Translations under genes and position numbers: made by a program
Assembly: GCF_000377905.1 (NCBI RefSeq)
Contig: NZ_KB898873.1
Coordinates: forward strand, 372,001-436,000
From: Thioalkalivibrio sp. ALMg11
GTDB lineage: Bacteria; Pseudomonadota; Gammaproteobacteria; Ectothiorhodospirales; Ectothiorhodospiraceae
Length of the DNA: 64,000 nt
Direction: 5' to 3'
The notes under the pieces: model-generated
What the model was told of the DNA's origin: nothing
What the model saw: the letters and a program-made list of their open reading frames with translations, nothing else
Database searches by the model: none
Part shown: in pieces, positions 49,643 to 60,203 of the stretch
Position numbering within the stretch: the stretch's first letter is position 1
Layout of the letters: every line of letters begins with the position of its first letter

Positions 49643-50968
49643 ATGAACCGTCTGCCGTCGCTTCTCGCCACCGCCGGGCTGGTCCTTGTGATCTCGGCCC
49701 CCGCCGCCGCCTCGAGCCTCCTGGAAGTCTACGAGCGCGCCGCCACGGAAGACGCCGAGCTGCGCACCGCCGAGGCGGAATACCGCGGCGTGCTGGAAAA
49801 CCGCCCGATCGCCCGCTCCGCCCTGCTGCCGCAGATCTCCGGGCAGGCCGAGGCGGGCGCGTTCTACCGCGACGACCGCAACCGGCCCGGAAGCGATGAC
49901 GGTCGCCAGACCAGCTTTGGCGTTAACCTCTCCCAGAGCCTCTACGACCGCCGCAACTACATTGATCTTGTGCAGGTGGATCTCGAGATCGCCCGCGCCG
50001 AGGCGGAACTGGATTCCGCCCGTCAGGACCTGATCCTGCGCGTCTCCCAGGCCTACTTCGACGTGCTGATCGCACAGGAGACCCTGGACTTCCGCCGGGC
50101 CGAGGTCGAGGCAATCGAGCGCCAGCTGGAACAGACCGAGCGCCGCTTTGAGGTCGGCCTGGTCGCCCGCACCGACGTCACCGAGGCCCAGGCCCAGCGC
50201 GACCTTGCCGAGGCCGAACGCATCAGCGCCGAAAACCAGCTGGACCTGACCCGCGAACAGCTCGCGGTGATCACCAACACCTACTGGGACCAGCTCGACA
50301 TGCTGCGCGACGACGCCGAGCTGACCCCACCGGATCCGGCCGATCCGCAGGCCTGGGTGGATATCGCCCTGGCGAACAACCTGGAACTGGCCGCCCAGCG
50401 CCTGAGCACGGAGAGCGCGCGCGAACAGATCCAGCGCCAGCGCGCCGAGGGCCTGCCACGCATCAACCTGAACGCCTCGGTCAACGAGAACCGCTATCAC
50501 GGCCTCGATGCCGGCGCGACCGGCGGCATGTTCTTCGAAGGCACCGAAGCCCAGGTCGGGATCCAGCTGGAGATCCCGTTCTACACCGGCGGTCGCGTCA
50601 GCGCCCTGACCCGTCAGGCGCGCGAGAATTTCCAGGCCGCGCAGGAAGGGCAGTCGCTGGTCGAACGCCGCACCACCCAGGACACCCGCAGCGCCTATTT
50701 GTCGGTGATCTCGAACAGCTCCCGCGTGCGCGCCCTGGAACAGGCCCTGGCCTCCACCCAGTCCGCGTTCGAGGCCGCCGAGGCCGGCTTCGAGGTCGGC
50801 ACCCGCACCCAGGTCGACGTCCTGCTCGCCCTGCGCGAGGTCTTTCGCGCCGAGCGCGACTACGCCGAGGCCCGCTACGGCTTCCTCAGCGAATCGCTGC
50901 GCCTGCAGCGCGCCGCCGGCCGCCTGAGCGTGACCGATCTCGAGGCCATCAACCGCCTGCTGGAGTAA
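49643..50968 (+). CDS. tolC: TolC-family outer membrane efflux protein
   Basis: A 441-residue outer-membrane channel for efflux pumps and type I secretion. Signal peptide SLLATAGLVLVISAPAAA/S near residue 23, then two OEP repeats: first from LLEVYERAATEDAELRTAEAEYR with YFDVLIAQETLDF and RFEVGLVARTDVTEAQAQ; second from ALANNLELAAQRL with YLSVISNSSRVRAL and GFEVGTRTQVDVLLALREVF. The paired F/GVG-RTDV/TQVDVL motifs are typical of TolC itself. CGGAG precedes the ATG. Its stop overlaps the next ATG by one base (TAATG). Confidence 0.93.
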   Translation: MNRLPSLLATAGLVLVISAPAAASSLLEVYERAATEDAELRTAEAEYRGVLENRPIARSALLPQISGQAEAGAFYRDDRNRPGSDDGRQTSFGVNLSQSLYDRRNYIDLVQVDLEIARAEAELDSARQDLILRVSQAYFDVLIAQETLDFRRAEVEAIERQLEQTERRFEVGLVARTDVTEAQAQRDLAEAERISAENQLDLTREQLAVITNTYWDQLDMLRDDAELTPPDPADPQAWVDIALANNLELAAQRLSTESAREQIQRQRAEGLPRINLNASVNENRYHGLDAGATGGMFFEGTEAQVGIQLEIPFYTGGRVSALTRQARENFQAAQEGQSLVERRTTQDTRSAYLSVISNSSRVRALEQALASTQSAFEAAEAGFEVGTRTQVDVLLALREVFRAERDYAEARYGFLSESLRLQRAAGRLSVTDLEAINRLLE

Positions 50969-51540
50969 TGGCCGCTGCCGCTGCCAATCCGGGAGCCCGC
51001 TGCGAGCGTGCGCGCTCGCGGCTGGTTCTGATCGACTTGCAGGAACGCCTGCTGGCCGCCATGCCGGAGGCCGCGCGCGCCGAGGTCGAGCGCAACACCG
51101 CGCGCCTGATCGAGGCCGCGCGCAAGCTGGAGATCCCGATCGAGGTCTCGCGTCAGTATCCGAAGGGCCTGGGCGAAGTCACCGCCACTCTGCAGCAGGC
51201 ACTCGACGGTTACGGCACGGTCACCGACAAGACGGCCTTCTCCTGCTGCGCCGAGGACGGCCTGCGCGTGCGCCTGACGGGCGGCGACCAGGTCATCCTG
51301 ACCGGCTCGGAGACCCACATCTGCGTGACCCAGACGGCGCTGGAGCTGCTGGACGCAGGCGTGACCGTGTTCGTGGTCGAGGATGGGGTCTGCTCGCGCG
51401 ACGCCGGGCGCAAGCGCAACGGGCTGGAGCGCCTGCGCGCGGCCGGCGCCATCATTACCAACCACGAATCGGTGCTGTTCGAATGGCTGCGCGACGCGGC
51501 CGATCCGCAGTTCCGCGAACTGAGCCAACTGATCCGCTAA
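50968..51540 (+). CDS. Isochorismatase-family hydrolase
   Basis: A 190-residue cysteine hydrolase of the isochorismatase/nicotinamidase-like superfamily. The catalytic triad is visible: Asp in RLVLIDLQERLL (near residue 23), Lys in VTDKTAFSCC and Cys in GSETHICVTQTALELL. The HICVTQTA version, rather than the nicotinamidase H-metal pattern, matches the YcaC/ISOC1-like group with unknown substrate. Coupled to tolC by a one-base overlap, and followed 18 bases later by a tiny membrane protein gene. Confidence 0.88.
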   Translation: MAAAAANPGARCERARSRLVLIDLQERLLAAMPEAARAEVERNTARLIEAARKLEIPIEVSRQYPKGLGEVTATLQQALDGYGTVTDKTAFSCCAEDGLRVRLTGGDQVILTGSETHICVTQTALELLDAGVTVFVVEDGVCSRDAGRKRNGLERLRAAGAIITNHESVLFEWLRDAADPQFRELSQLIR

Positions 51541-51558
51541 CCGGAGGATTCCGCAGGG

Positions 51559-51705
51559 ATGCGCATACTCGGCAACATTCTATTGGGCGTCTGGCTGATC
51601 CTGTTCGGCCTGCGCGGCCTGCTGGGGCTGCAGTTCCAGTATGACCATTACGTCATCAGCGGCCTGGCGGTGATCGCCGGTATCCTGTTCATCCTGCGAC
51701 GCTAA
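51559..51705 (+). CDS. 48-residue two-helix membrane protein
   Basis: A short gene in the otherwise unexplained gap. Translation gives MRILGNILLGVWLILFGLRG, then LLGLQFQYDHYVISGLAVIA and GILFILRR. Two hydrophobic segments are joined by a polar QFQYDHY turn, with basic ends, so a small inner-membrane hairpin protein. CAGGG lies just before the ATG. It sits 18 bases after the isochorismatase-like gene and ten before the P-loop gene, so it should be co-transcribed. It resembles conserved short membrane proteins often left unannotated. No function known. Confidence 0.7.
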   Translation: MRILGNILLGVWLILFGLRGLLGLQFQYDHYVISGLAVIAGILFILRR

Positions 51706-51715
51706 TCGAGTTCCC

Positions 51716-52567
51716 ATGCGCCTGACACCCGACGAATACCGTAACCAGGAACATCGCCGCATCACCCTGCTGGGGATGTCCGGTGTCGGCAAGACACGCC
51801 TGTCCAACATGCTCCGGCAGGAGGACTGGTTCCACTACTCCGGGGACTACCGCATCGGTACGCGCTACCTGAGCGAGCCGATCCTGGACAACATCAAGGC
51901 CCAGGCGATGGCGGTGCCGTTCCTGCGCGACCTGTTGCGCTCGGACTCGATCCAGATCATCAACAACATCACCGTGGACAACCTGCACCCGGTGGCCAGC
52001 TTCCTCGGCAAGCTCGGCAACCCGGAGCTGGGCGGCCTTCCGCTGACCGAATTCAAGCGCCGCCAGACCCTGCATCACGAGGCCGAGGTGCAGGCGATGC
52101 TCGACGTGCCGGACTTCATCCACAAGGCACAGATGCTGTTCGGCTACCCGCATTTCGTCAATGATGCCGGCGGCTCGGTCTGCGAACTGGACAGCCCCGG
52201 CGTACTGGAGACACTCGCCGAACACACCCTGATCCTCTACATCAAGGCGACCGACGAGGACGAACGCCAGCTCGTCGAGCGTGCGGAGCGTGACCCCAAG
52301 CCGCTGTACTACCGCGAGGCCTTCCTCGATCAACAACTGGCCGAATACATGCGCGACGAGGGGCTGGACTACGTCGCCCAGATCGATCCGGACGCCTTCG
52401 TGTGCTGGGTCTTCTCGCGCCTGTTCCGCGCGCGCCTGCCGCGCTACGAGGCGATCGCCGAATCCCACGGCTACACCATCAGCACCACCGAACTCGCGCG
52501 TGTACGCAACGCCGCGGACTTCGATGACCTGGTGTGCATGGCCCTGGAACGGGAGGCGCGCCTCTAA
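51716..52567 (+). CDS. Conserved P-loop ATPase/kinase-like protein next to metA
   Basis: A 283-residue soluble protein with a Walker A motif ITLLGMSGVGKTRLSNML at residues 16-33. The Walker B/effector part is less clear; VNDAGGSVCELDSPGVLETL and LILYIKATDEDERQLVERA follow. The size and placement recall nucleoside or shikimate-type kinases, but I recognise no substrate motif. Its stop overlaps the metA start (TAATG, one base shared), as strong a coupling as two genes can have, so a role in methionine metabolism or MetA control is a reasonable guess. Confidence 0.8.
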   Translation: MRLTPDEYRNQEHRRITLLGMSGVGKTRLSNMLRQEDWFHYSGDYRIGTRYLSEPILDNIKAQAMAVPFLRDLLRSDSIQIINNITVDNLHPVASFLGKLGNPELGGLPLTEFKRRQTLHHEAEVQAMLDVPDFIHKAQMLFGYPHFVNDAGGSVCELDSPGVLETLAEHTLILYIKATDEDERQLVERAERDPKPLYYREAFLDQQLAEYMRDEGLDYVAQIDPDAFVCWVFSRLFRARLPRYEAIAESHGYTISTTELARVRNAADFDDLVCMALEREARL

Positions 52568-53637
52568 TGCCACTTGTCGCCTATTCCGATCTGCCCACCT
52601 TTGCCCGCCTGAAGAGCGAGGGCGAGACCGTCCTGCCCAGCGACTTCGCGCAGCAGCAGGAGATCCGCGCGCTGCACATCGGGCTGCTGAACATGATGCC
52701 GGACGCCGCCTTGTCGGCCACCGAGCGTCAGTTCTTCCGCCTGATCGGCGAGAGCAACCAGATCGCGCAGTTCTACATCCACCCGTTCACCCTGCCGCAG
52801 CTCAAGCGCGGGCCGAAGGGGCGCGACCACATCAAGCAGTACTACGAGGACTTCGAGGACCTGAAGAAAGAGGGCCTTGACGCGCTGATCATCACCGGGG
52901 CCAACGTGACCCAGCCGGACCTGGCACTGGAGCCGTTCTGGGAGCCGCTGGCCGAGGTGGTGGACTGGGCGTGGGAAAATGTGACCTCGACGCTTTGCTC
53001 CTGCCTCGCCACCCACGCCGTGCTGCAGGCGCGCTACGGCGAGCACCGCGTGCACATGGGCGAGAAGCTGTGGGGCGTGTTCCCGCACCGGGTGGTGGAC
53101 CGCGGGCATCCGCTGGTCACCGGCGTGAATACCCGCTTCGACGTGCCACACTCGCGCTACAACGATGTCTCGCGCGAGCAGTTCGAGCGCCACGGCCTGC
53201 GCGTGCTGGTGGACAGCGAACAGTCCGGCATTCACCTGGGCGCCTCGCCGGACGGCTTCCGCATGGTCTTCTTCCAGGGCCACCCGGAATACGACTCCAT
53301 CAGCCTGCTCAAGGAGTACAAGCGCGAGGTCGTGCGCTACATCCGGGGCGAGCGCAACGCCTACCCGCCGTTGCCGGAGAACTACCTGATGCCACAGGCC
53401 GCCGCCATCCTCGACGAGCATCGCGAACAGGTCGAGGCCGCGCTGGAGCACTGCACCGAGATCCCGGCACTGCCCGAGGCCCTGCTGCTGGACCGCCTGG
53501 ACAACACCTGGCACGACACCGCGCTGGCCGTGATCAACAACTGGCTGGGCAACGTCTATCAGCTGACCAACCTCGACCGGCGCAAGCCGTTCCGTGACAG
53601 CGTCGACCCGAGCGATCCGCTGGCCGGACGGCGATAA
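52567..53637 (+). CDS. metA: Homoserine O-acyltransferase, MetA family
   Basis: A 356-residue enzyme that acylates homoserine, the first committed step to methionine. MetA landmarks: HIGLLNMMPDAALSATERQFFRLI, the oxyanion/nucleophile region TSTLCSCLATHAVLQ (catalytic Cys near 145), GVFPHRV, FDVPHSRYN and FFQGHPEYDSISLLKEY with the His-Glu pair. At the position that separates succinyl-CoA users (Gly) from acetyl-CoA users (Glu), the motif TGAPLG/TGAPVE is here TGANVT, so the acyl donor cannot be read off. Coupled to the P-loop gene upstream. With metH it gives two key methionine genes in one window. Confidence 0.92.
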   Translation: MPLVAYSDLPTFARLKSEGETVLPSDFAQQQEIRALHIGLLNMMPDAALSATERQFFRLIGESNQIAQFYIHPFTLPQLKRGPKGRDHIKQYYEDFEDLKKEGLDALIITGANVTQPDLALEPFWEPLAEVVDWAWENVTSTLCSCLATHAVLQARYGEHRVHMGEKLWGVFPHRVVDRGHPLVTGVNTRFDVPHSRYNDVSREQFERHGLRVLVDSEQSGIHLGASPDGFRMVFFQGHPEYDSISLLKEYKREVVRYIRGERNAYPPLPENYLMPQAAAILDEHREQVEAALEHCTEIPALPEALLLDRLDNTWHDTALAVINNWLGNVYQLTNLDRRKPFRDSVDPSDPLAGRR

Positions 53638-53654
53638 GACTACGCGGCGGGGCC

Positions 53655-53779
53655 CTGCCCCCGTCATTGCGAGGAGCGCAGCGACGCGGCAATCTCCTTC
53701 CGAAACCACCAAATCCCGGCGCTTCGCCAGCGTCCGGAGGTTGCCACGTCGCCTTCGGCTCCTCGCAATGACAGGGCAG
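53655..53779. repeat. 125-bp palindromic interspersed repeat (cattgcgaggagcg type)
   Basis: Between metA and the MFS gene. Left arm 53655-53686 (ctgccc..gtcattgcgaggagcg) and right arm 53747-53779 are reverse complements with few mismatches, and the symmetry continues inward (cggcaatctcc with ggaggttgccacg), leaving a central loop of about 38 bp. The 'gtcattgcgaggagcg' ends are a common dispersed bacterial repeat type. No ORF. Confidence 0.75.
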
Positions 53780-53807
53780 AAGACGAGCACCTCGATAGGG
53801 AAGATGC

Positions 53808-55148
53808 ATGGCCGAGAGTGACCAGGACAAGCTGCCGCGCCCGCTGATCTCCCTGTACGAAACCATTGCCGGGGACGAGGACGCACGCGTCTGCAAGGAC
53901 ATCCCGGAAAACGCCTGCAGCGCCCAGCCGACCAACTTTTTCGTCCATCTGGTCTCCAATACCCTGAGCAAGATCGGCGACGAGCTGGCCTCGGCCCGCC
54001 TGGTCCTCGCCTGGCTATTGGGCGCCCTGGGGGCCCCGGCCGCCTTCGCCGGCTTCCTGGTCCCGATCCGCGAGTCCGGCTCGCTGCTGCCGCAGTTGTT
54101 CGTCGCCGCCGCCATCCGGCGGCGGGCGATCCGCAAGGGCTTCTGGATCCTCGGCAGCCTGCTCTCCGGGCTCGCGGTGGCCGGCATGGCCGTGGTCGCG
54201 CTGACCCTGGAGGGCGTGGCCGCCGGCTGGGCGATCCTCGGGCTGCTGGTCGTCTTTGCCCTTTCCCGCGGGATCAACTCGGTCGCGGCCAAGGACGTGC
54301 TGGGCAAGACCATCGCCAAGCATCGGCGCGGGACGGTGATGGGCTATGCCGCCTCGCTGGCCGGGTTCTTCACCCTGGGGCTGGGCGTCTACCTCAGCCT
54401 CGCGAACCTGGAAGAGGCCGGCATCGGTGTATTCGTGGCCCTGCTGGCCGCCTCGGCCGGCGCCTGGTGGATCGCCGCCGCGACCTTCACCCGGCTGCGC
54501 GAGGATCCGGGTGCCACCGAAGGCGGCGGCAACGCCGTCACCGAGGCCATCAAGTCGATGCGCCTGCTGTGGACCGACCGCGCCTTCGGCCACTTCGTGC
54601 TCACCCGGGCGCTGCTGATGAGCACTGCCCTCGCGCTGCCCTTCTACGTCCTGCTCGCGCAGGACGCCACCGCCGGTGACCTGGGCACCCTGGGCCTGCT
54701 GATCCTCGCCAGCGGCCTGGCCTCGGCCGTCAGTGCGCCGGTCTGGGGCCGGCTATCCGACCGCTCCGCCCGCTGGGTCCTGATCCTCTCCGGGCTTCTA
54801 GCGGCCGGCCTCGGCATTGCCGTCGCCCTGAGCGTCTGGTTTGCACCGGTGGATACGGACCATGCATTGGTGCCCGGGGGCTGGGTCTACGCGACGCTGT
54901 TCTTTCTGCTCGGGGTCAGTCATGCCGGTGTGCGCCTCGGCCGCAAGACGTACCTGGTCGACATGGCAACGCAGGAGACACGCGCCGCGTTCACCGCCGT
55001 CAGCAACACGGTCATCGGTGGCCTGCTACTGATCGGTGGCCTGTTCGGCCTGCTGGCCCAACTGGCCGGCACCGAAGTCGCCATCTTCGTGCTCGCCCTG
55101 ATGAGCCTCGCCGGCGCCTTCAGCGCCTGGCGCATGGGCGAAGCCTGA
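53808..55148 (+). CDS. MFS transporter
   Basis: A 446-residue inner-membrane transporter with about twelve hydrophobic helices from residue 62 to the C-terminus. It has an unusual cytosolic N-terminus of some 60 residues (LPRPLISLYETIAGDEDARVCKDIPENAC), and the inter-helix loop GRLSDRSARW near 310, typical of the major facilitator fold. I recognise no substrate-specific motif; similar proteins are annotated only as MFS. The next gene on this strand is 960 bp away. Confidence 0.85.
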   Translation: MAESDQDKLPRPLISLYETIAGDEDARVCKDIPENACSAQPTNFFVHLVSNTLSKIGDELASARLVLAWLLGALGAPAAFAGFLVPIRESGSLLPQLFVAAAIRRRAIRKGFWILGSLLSGLAVAGMAVVALTLEGVAAGWAILGLLVVFALSRGINSVAAKDVLGKTIAKHRRGTVMGYAASLAGFFTLGLGVYLSLANLEEAGIGVFVALLAASAGAWWIAAATFTRLREDPGATEGGGNAVTEAIKSMRLLWTDRAFGHFVLTRALLMSTALALPFYVLLAQDATAGDLGTLGLLILASGLASAVSAPVWGRLSDRSARWVLILSGLLAAGLGIAVALSVWFAPVDTDHALVPGGWVYATLFFLLGVSHAGVRLGRKTYLVDMATQETRAAFTAVSNTVIGGLLLIGGLFGLLAQLAGTEVAIFVLALMSLAGAFSAWRMGEA

Positions 55149-55198
55149 GGCCCGCCTCTTTCCCGCCGCCTCCCCCGACTGGCCACTGTTCGTCGTCG

Positions 55199-55951
55199 GT
55201 GTTTACGTGTCTTCGTCCGGCCGCCTGCCATGCGCTCTCTCGCGAGCGCACCGCGCCCGTTTTTGATCAAAAACTGACTTCTTTGCTCGTGCAAAGAAGT
55301 ACCCAAGAAACACGCCCGACTGCCGCGACCCCGGCCCGAGGCTTTTCGCGGGCGGCGCTGAACTCGCTACGCTGCGCCTCGCTCAGACATCCAGCGCCTC
55401 GTGCCTATTTAGAATCGTCCCGCGAAAAGCCTCTCCACTCGGCGCGACGACAACGGGGTCAAGATCCAAACAACGGCTATTCCGGCGCTTGTGCTCATGG
55501 ATGAAGGCTGGGTCTTCCGGCATCTCGGGCACGCTCGGCCTTCGGCCATGGCGTGCCGCACCCGCCGAGCGGGCGCCGGGGGACGTAGGATGTGATGAGC
55601 GAAGCGAATCGCATCAGGGTTTCGCACGACGTCGGGAACGGTGCGTTTCGCTGCGCTCAACCGCACCCTACGGGATGCCGTCTGTTTTGACCTTCGCTTC
55701 CCGTATGGAGCCTCTTGCTCCAGGGTCCTCGGGCCGGCCAGTTAACAATAGACACGGGGCGCTGGATGTCTGAGCGTAGCCGCAGGCGTAGCGAGTTCAG
55801 CGCCGCCGGCCCGAGGGCCCTGGAGCAAGGTTCCCGGGCGGAATCCGGGTGCCCTTCTTTGGGTACTTTCTTGGGCAAGCAAGAAAGTGCCTCGGGCGCG
55901 CTGGCGAGTCAGCGCGTGGCAGACGGCGGACCGGAGCCACCGTAAACACCA
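55199..55951. repeat. 753-bp composite element with long folded inverted ends
   Basis: Fills most of the 960-bp gene-free stretch between the MFS and uup genes. Outer ends are perfect for ten bases (ggtgtttacg 55199-55208, cgtaaacacc 55942-55951) and related but imperfect for about 60. Inside each end comes a hairpin with a nine-base-pair stem and six-base loop (55278-55301 and 55866-55889), then accc(a)aagaa, then a larger hairpin: left stem 55339-55353/55420-55434, right stem 55715-55739/55806-55830, each closing a related 66-nt core. No believable ORF; small frames here are shadows of the repeats. Confidence 0.75.
55585..55673. repeat. Internal palindromic repeat (cgtagg...cctacg)
   Basis: Inside the composite element lies a separate palindrome that starts cgtaggatgtgatgagcgaa and ends with accgcaccctacg; its halves (gatgagcgaagcgaatcgcatc; ggtgcgtttcgctgcgctcaaccgcacc) are each a hairpin as well. 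It is of the widespread gtagggtgcgttgagcgcagcg type of dispersed repeat, so the composite is a nest of at least two repeat families. Confidence 0.65.
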
Positions 55952-56109
55952 GATGCCAAACCATGCCCAGCCCTCCCCCGGCATACCCTCAAACGAGGGC
56001 AACCCAAGCGCCGAAAGGCGAGTCTGCAAGGCATCACGGTGCGCGCTACGGCGCGCCAAGGTGATAGGCTTGGCGCCCGCAACAACACTCGCTCGCGACC
56101 GGAATTCGA

Positions 56110-58008
<1,899 letters not shown>

Positions 58009-58050
58009 ACCCCGGCACGTCTACAATCCGGCGACTCCCTGGATAACGGC

Positions 58051-58077
58051 TCAACTCTGAGTGCGGTCGGCCGTAAC
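58051..58077 (+). promoter_or_regulatory. Candidate sigma-28 promoter for chemoreceptor gene
   Basis: TCAACTCT, 11 bases, GCCGTAAC. Compared with the flagellar sigma factor consensus (TAAAGTTT or Pseudomonas TCAAG, then GCCGATAA) the -10 keeps GCCG and the spacing is right; the -35 is only partly matched. About 95 bases before the start codon. Confidence 0.4.
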
Positions 58078-58171
58078 AGGGGTTGAATAACCACCTTTCG
58101 AGTCCGCGATCGTAATGGCCGCGGCCGGTTCGTGAAGCGCCGGACACAAGGCGCCCAGAAGGAGTCATCGC

Positions 58172-60187
58172 ATGCTGGACAAACTCTCCATTCGGGGGCT
58201 GCTGATCGCCGGCTTTGGCCTGGTGGTTGCCATCCTGATTATCAACTCCCTGCTGGCCCTGCGCGCGATGAGTACGGGCAGCCAAGGGGTTGAGCAGCTC
58301 ACCCAGGCCGACTACCCGGCAGTGGCCCGGGTCAACGACGTCGAGCAATTGCTGCAGGAGAGCGCGGCGTTTCTCGGCTTCTACCTGATGAGCGAGGAGC
58401 AGTCCCATCGCGACGCGTGGCAGAACGCGATGCGTGAACTCGATGGCGCAACCCGGGCCCTGAACGAGAACCCGGTGATCGCGGCCGACGAGGAACTGTC
58501 CGCCAGCGCAACCGAGGTCCGCCGGCTGGTCAACCAGTTCGCCAGCTTCGAGGACCGACTGATCGAGGTGGCCGAAAACCCCGCCGAAAACATGCCGGCG
58601 CTGGGAATCGCCAATGCCCGGGCCAATCCCGCCAGCCGCGAGATGACCCAGCAAACCAACATGATGATCAGCGCCGAGATGGGGCTCCCGCGCTTCCAGC
58701 GGTCCTGGGATCGTCTCGATACTCTGCATGATCTGCGCATGTCGGTGGTGCAGGTCACCTCCAACCTGCGCGGCTTTATCGCCTTCCGCGATGATGCCTT
58801 CCGCGCGAATGTCCGACTGTTCTCGACTCGCACCAACGACATCACCGCACAGCTAATGGACCAGTTCGACGATCTGGACTTCGAGCAGCAAATCGCGCTG
58901 GAGGACTTTCAGGGGGCGCTGGACACCCAGAACACCGCGCTGGATGACCTGATCGAGATCCACGGCAGCGAACAGGCACTGCAGGACGCCTACCTGATCC
59001 GCACCGAGATCGGGCCCGTGCTGATCGAGGCCCGTGACCACCTGCAGGGACTCAGCGAGCGGATTACCCATCGCGCCGAGCGCAGCGCCGCCGCGCTGAC
59101 CGCCGACATGCGTGCGACCCAGACCACCCAGGGCGTACTGGCCCTGATCGGCGTGATCCTGGGCGTGGCCGGCGCGGTGTTCATCATCCTGGTGGTCCGC
59201 CGCGCCCTGGCCCATTCGACCGCGGCGCTCGAGGAGATCGCCGACGGCGACGGCGACCTGAGCCGCCGCCTGGACGAGAACGGCCTGATCGAGACCGCAC
59301 AACTGGGCCGGGCCTTCAACCGCTTCACCGACAAGATCGCCCAGGCCATTGGCAATGCCCGCGGTGGCACCGAGACCCTCAACCGTGCCACCGAGAATCT
59401 GAACCAGGAGGCCTACCAGGCCCGCGAGGCCGTGTCGCGCCAGCGCGACGAGACCGACCGCGTCGCCACCGCGATCAACGAACTGCAAAGCAGCGCCGAA
59501 GAGATCGCCCGCAACACCGATGCGACCTCCCAGGCTGGCCAGGAGGCCGGGAATGCGGTGAACAACGGCTCCGAGGTGATGAGCAAGAACATCGAGTCCA
59601 TGGCCTCACTGCTCGGGACGGTCGAACAGGCGGCCGACACCGTGGCCAAGCTGGGCGAGGACTCGAAGCAGATCGGGACCATCCTCGAGGTGATCCGTGG
59701 CGTGGCCGAACAGACCAACCTGCTGGCCCTGAACGCCGCCATCGAGGCCGCCCGCGCCGGCGAACACGGCCGCGGCTTCGCGGTGGTGGCCGACGAGGTG
59801 CGCAAGCTGGCGACCCGTACGCAGGAATCGACCGACGAGATCGAGACCATGATCGCGCGCCTGCAGTCCGCCACCACCAGCGCAGTGAAGGCCATGCAGC
59901 AGGGTCAGGAGGAGGCCGAGGCCACCATGGAACATACCGCCGAGGTGAACGGCGCCCTGCAGCAGATCCGCCAGTCGGTCACCACCATCGTGGAGATGAC
60001 CGAGCAGATCGCGGTCGCCTCGCGCGAGCAGAGCACGGTGGTCGAGGACATCAACCGCAACATCGTGCAGATCTCCGACGAGGCGGATCAGTCGGCCAAT
60101 ACCGCCGACCGCGTCAGCGCCGCCTCCGACGAGCTCAAGCAGGTGGAGAAGGAGATCCAGCAGGCACTGGCCCAGTTCCGGCTCTGA
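58172..60187 (+). CDS. Methyl-accepting chemotaxis protein
   Basis: A 671-residue inner-membrane chemoreceptor. TM1 near residues 9-31 ([21 protein letters not shown]), a large helical periplasmic sensor to about 320, TM2 at about 322-344 ([21 protein letters not shown]), HAMP to about 395, then the cytoplasmic signalling domain. The conserved hairpin tip, [20 protein letters not shown] followed by [17 protein letters not shown], is near 505-545. The C-terminus lacks a CheR-tethering NWETF-type pentapeptide. AAGGAG precedes the ATG. The ligand is unknown. A putative sigma-28 promoter upstream suits a motility gene. Confidence 0.95.
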   Translation: MLDKLSIRGLLIAGFGLVVAILIINSLLALRAMSTGSQGVEQLTQADYPAVARVNDVEQLLQESAAFLGFYLMSEEQSHRDAWQNAMRELDGATRALNENPVIAADEELSASATEVRRLVNQFASFEDRLIEVAENPAENMPALGIANARANPASREMTQQTNMMISAEMGLPRFQRSWDRLDTLHDLRMSVVQVTSNLRGFIAFRDDAFRANVRLFSTRTNDITAQLMDQFDDLDFEQQIALEDFQGALDTQNTALDDLIEIHGSEQALQDAYLIRTEIGPVLIEARDHLQGLSERITHRAERSAAALTADMRATQTTQGVLALIGVILGVAGAVFIILVVRRALAHSTAALEEIADGDGDLSRRLDENGLIETAQLGRAFNRFTDKIAQAIGNARGGTETLNRATENLNQEAYQAREAVSRQRDETDRVATAINELQSSAEEIARNTDATSQAGQEAGNAVNNGSEVMSKNIESMASLLGTVEQAADTVAKLGEDSKQIGTILEVIRGVAEQTNLLALNAAIEAARAGEHGRGFAVVADEVRKLATRTQESTDEIETMIARLQSATTSAVKAMQQGQEEAEATMEHTAEVNGALQQIRQSVTTIVEMTEQIAVASREQSTVVEDINRNIVQISDEADQSANTADRVSAASDELKQVEKEIQQALAQFRL

Positions 60188-60203
60188 TCGGGCCTACCCC
60201 GAC

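Noticed and set aside
55339-55830. attC-like integron recombination sites
   Set aside because: The hairpins with conserved core recall attC folding, but there is no integron integrase, no R-box GTTRRRY/RYYYAAC pair, and no cassette gene between them.
55149-56109. Several 60-190-codon frames in the composite repeat region
   Set aside because: They come from stop-poor, GC-rich repeat DNA on both strands, without ribosome sites or family similarity.
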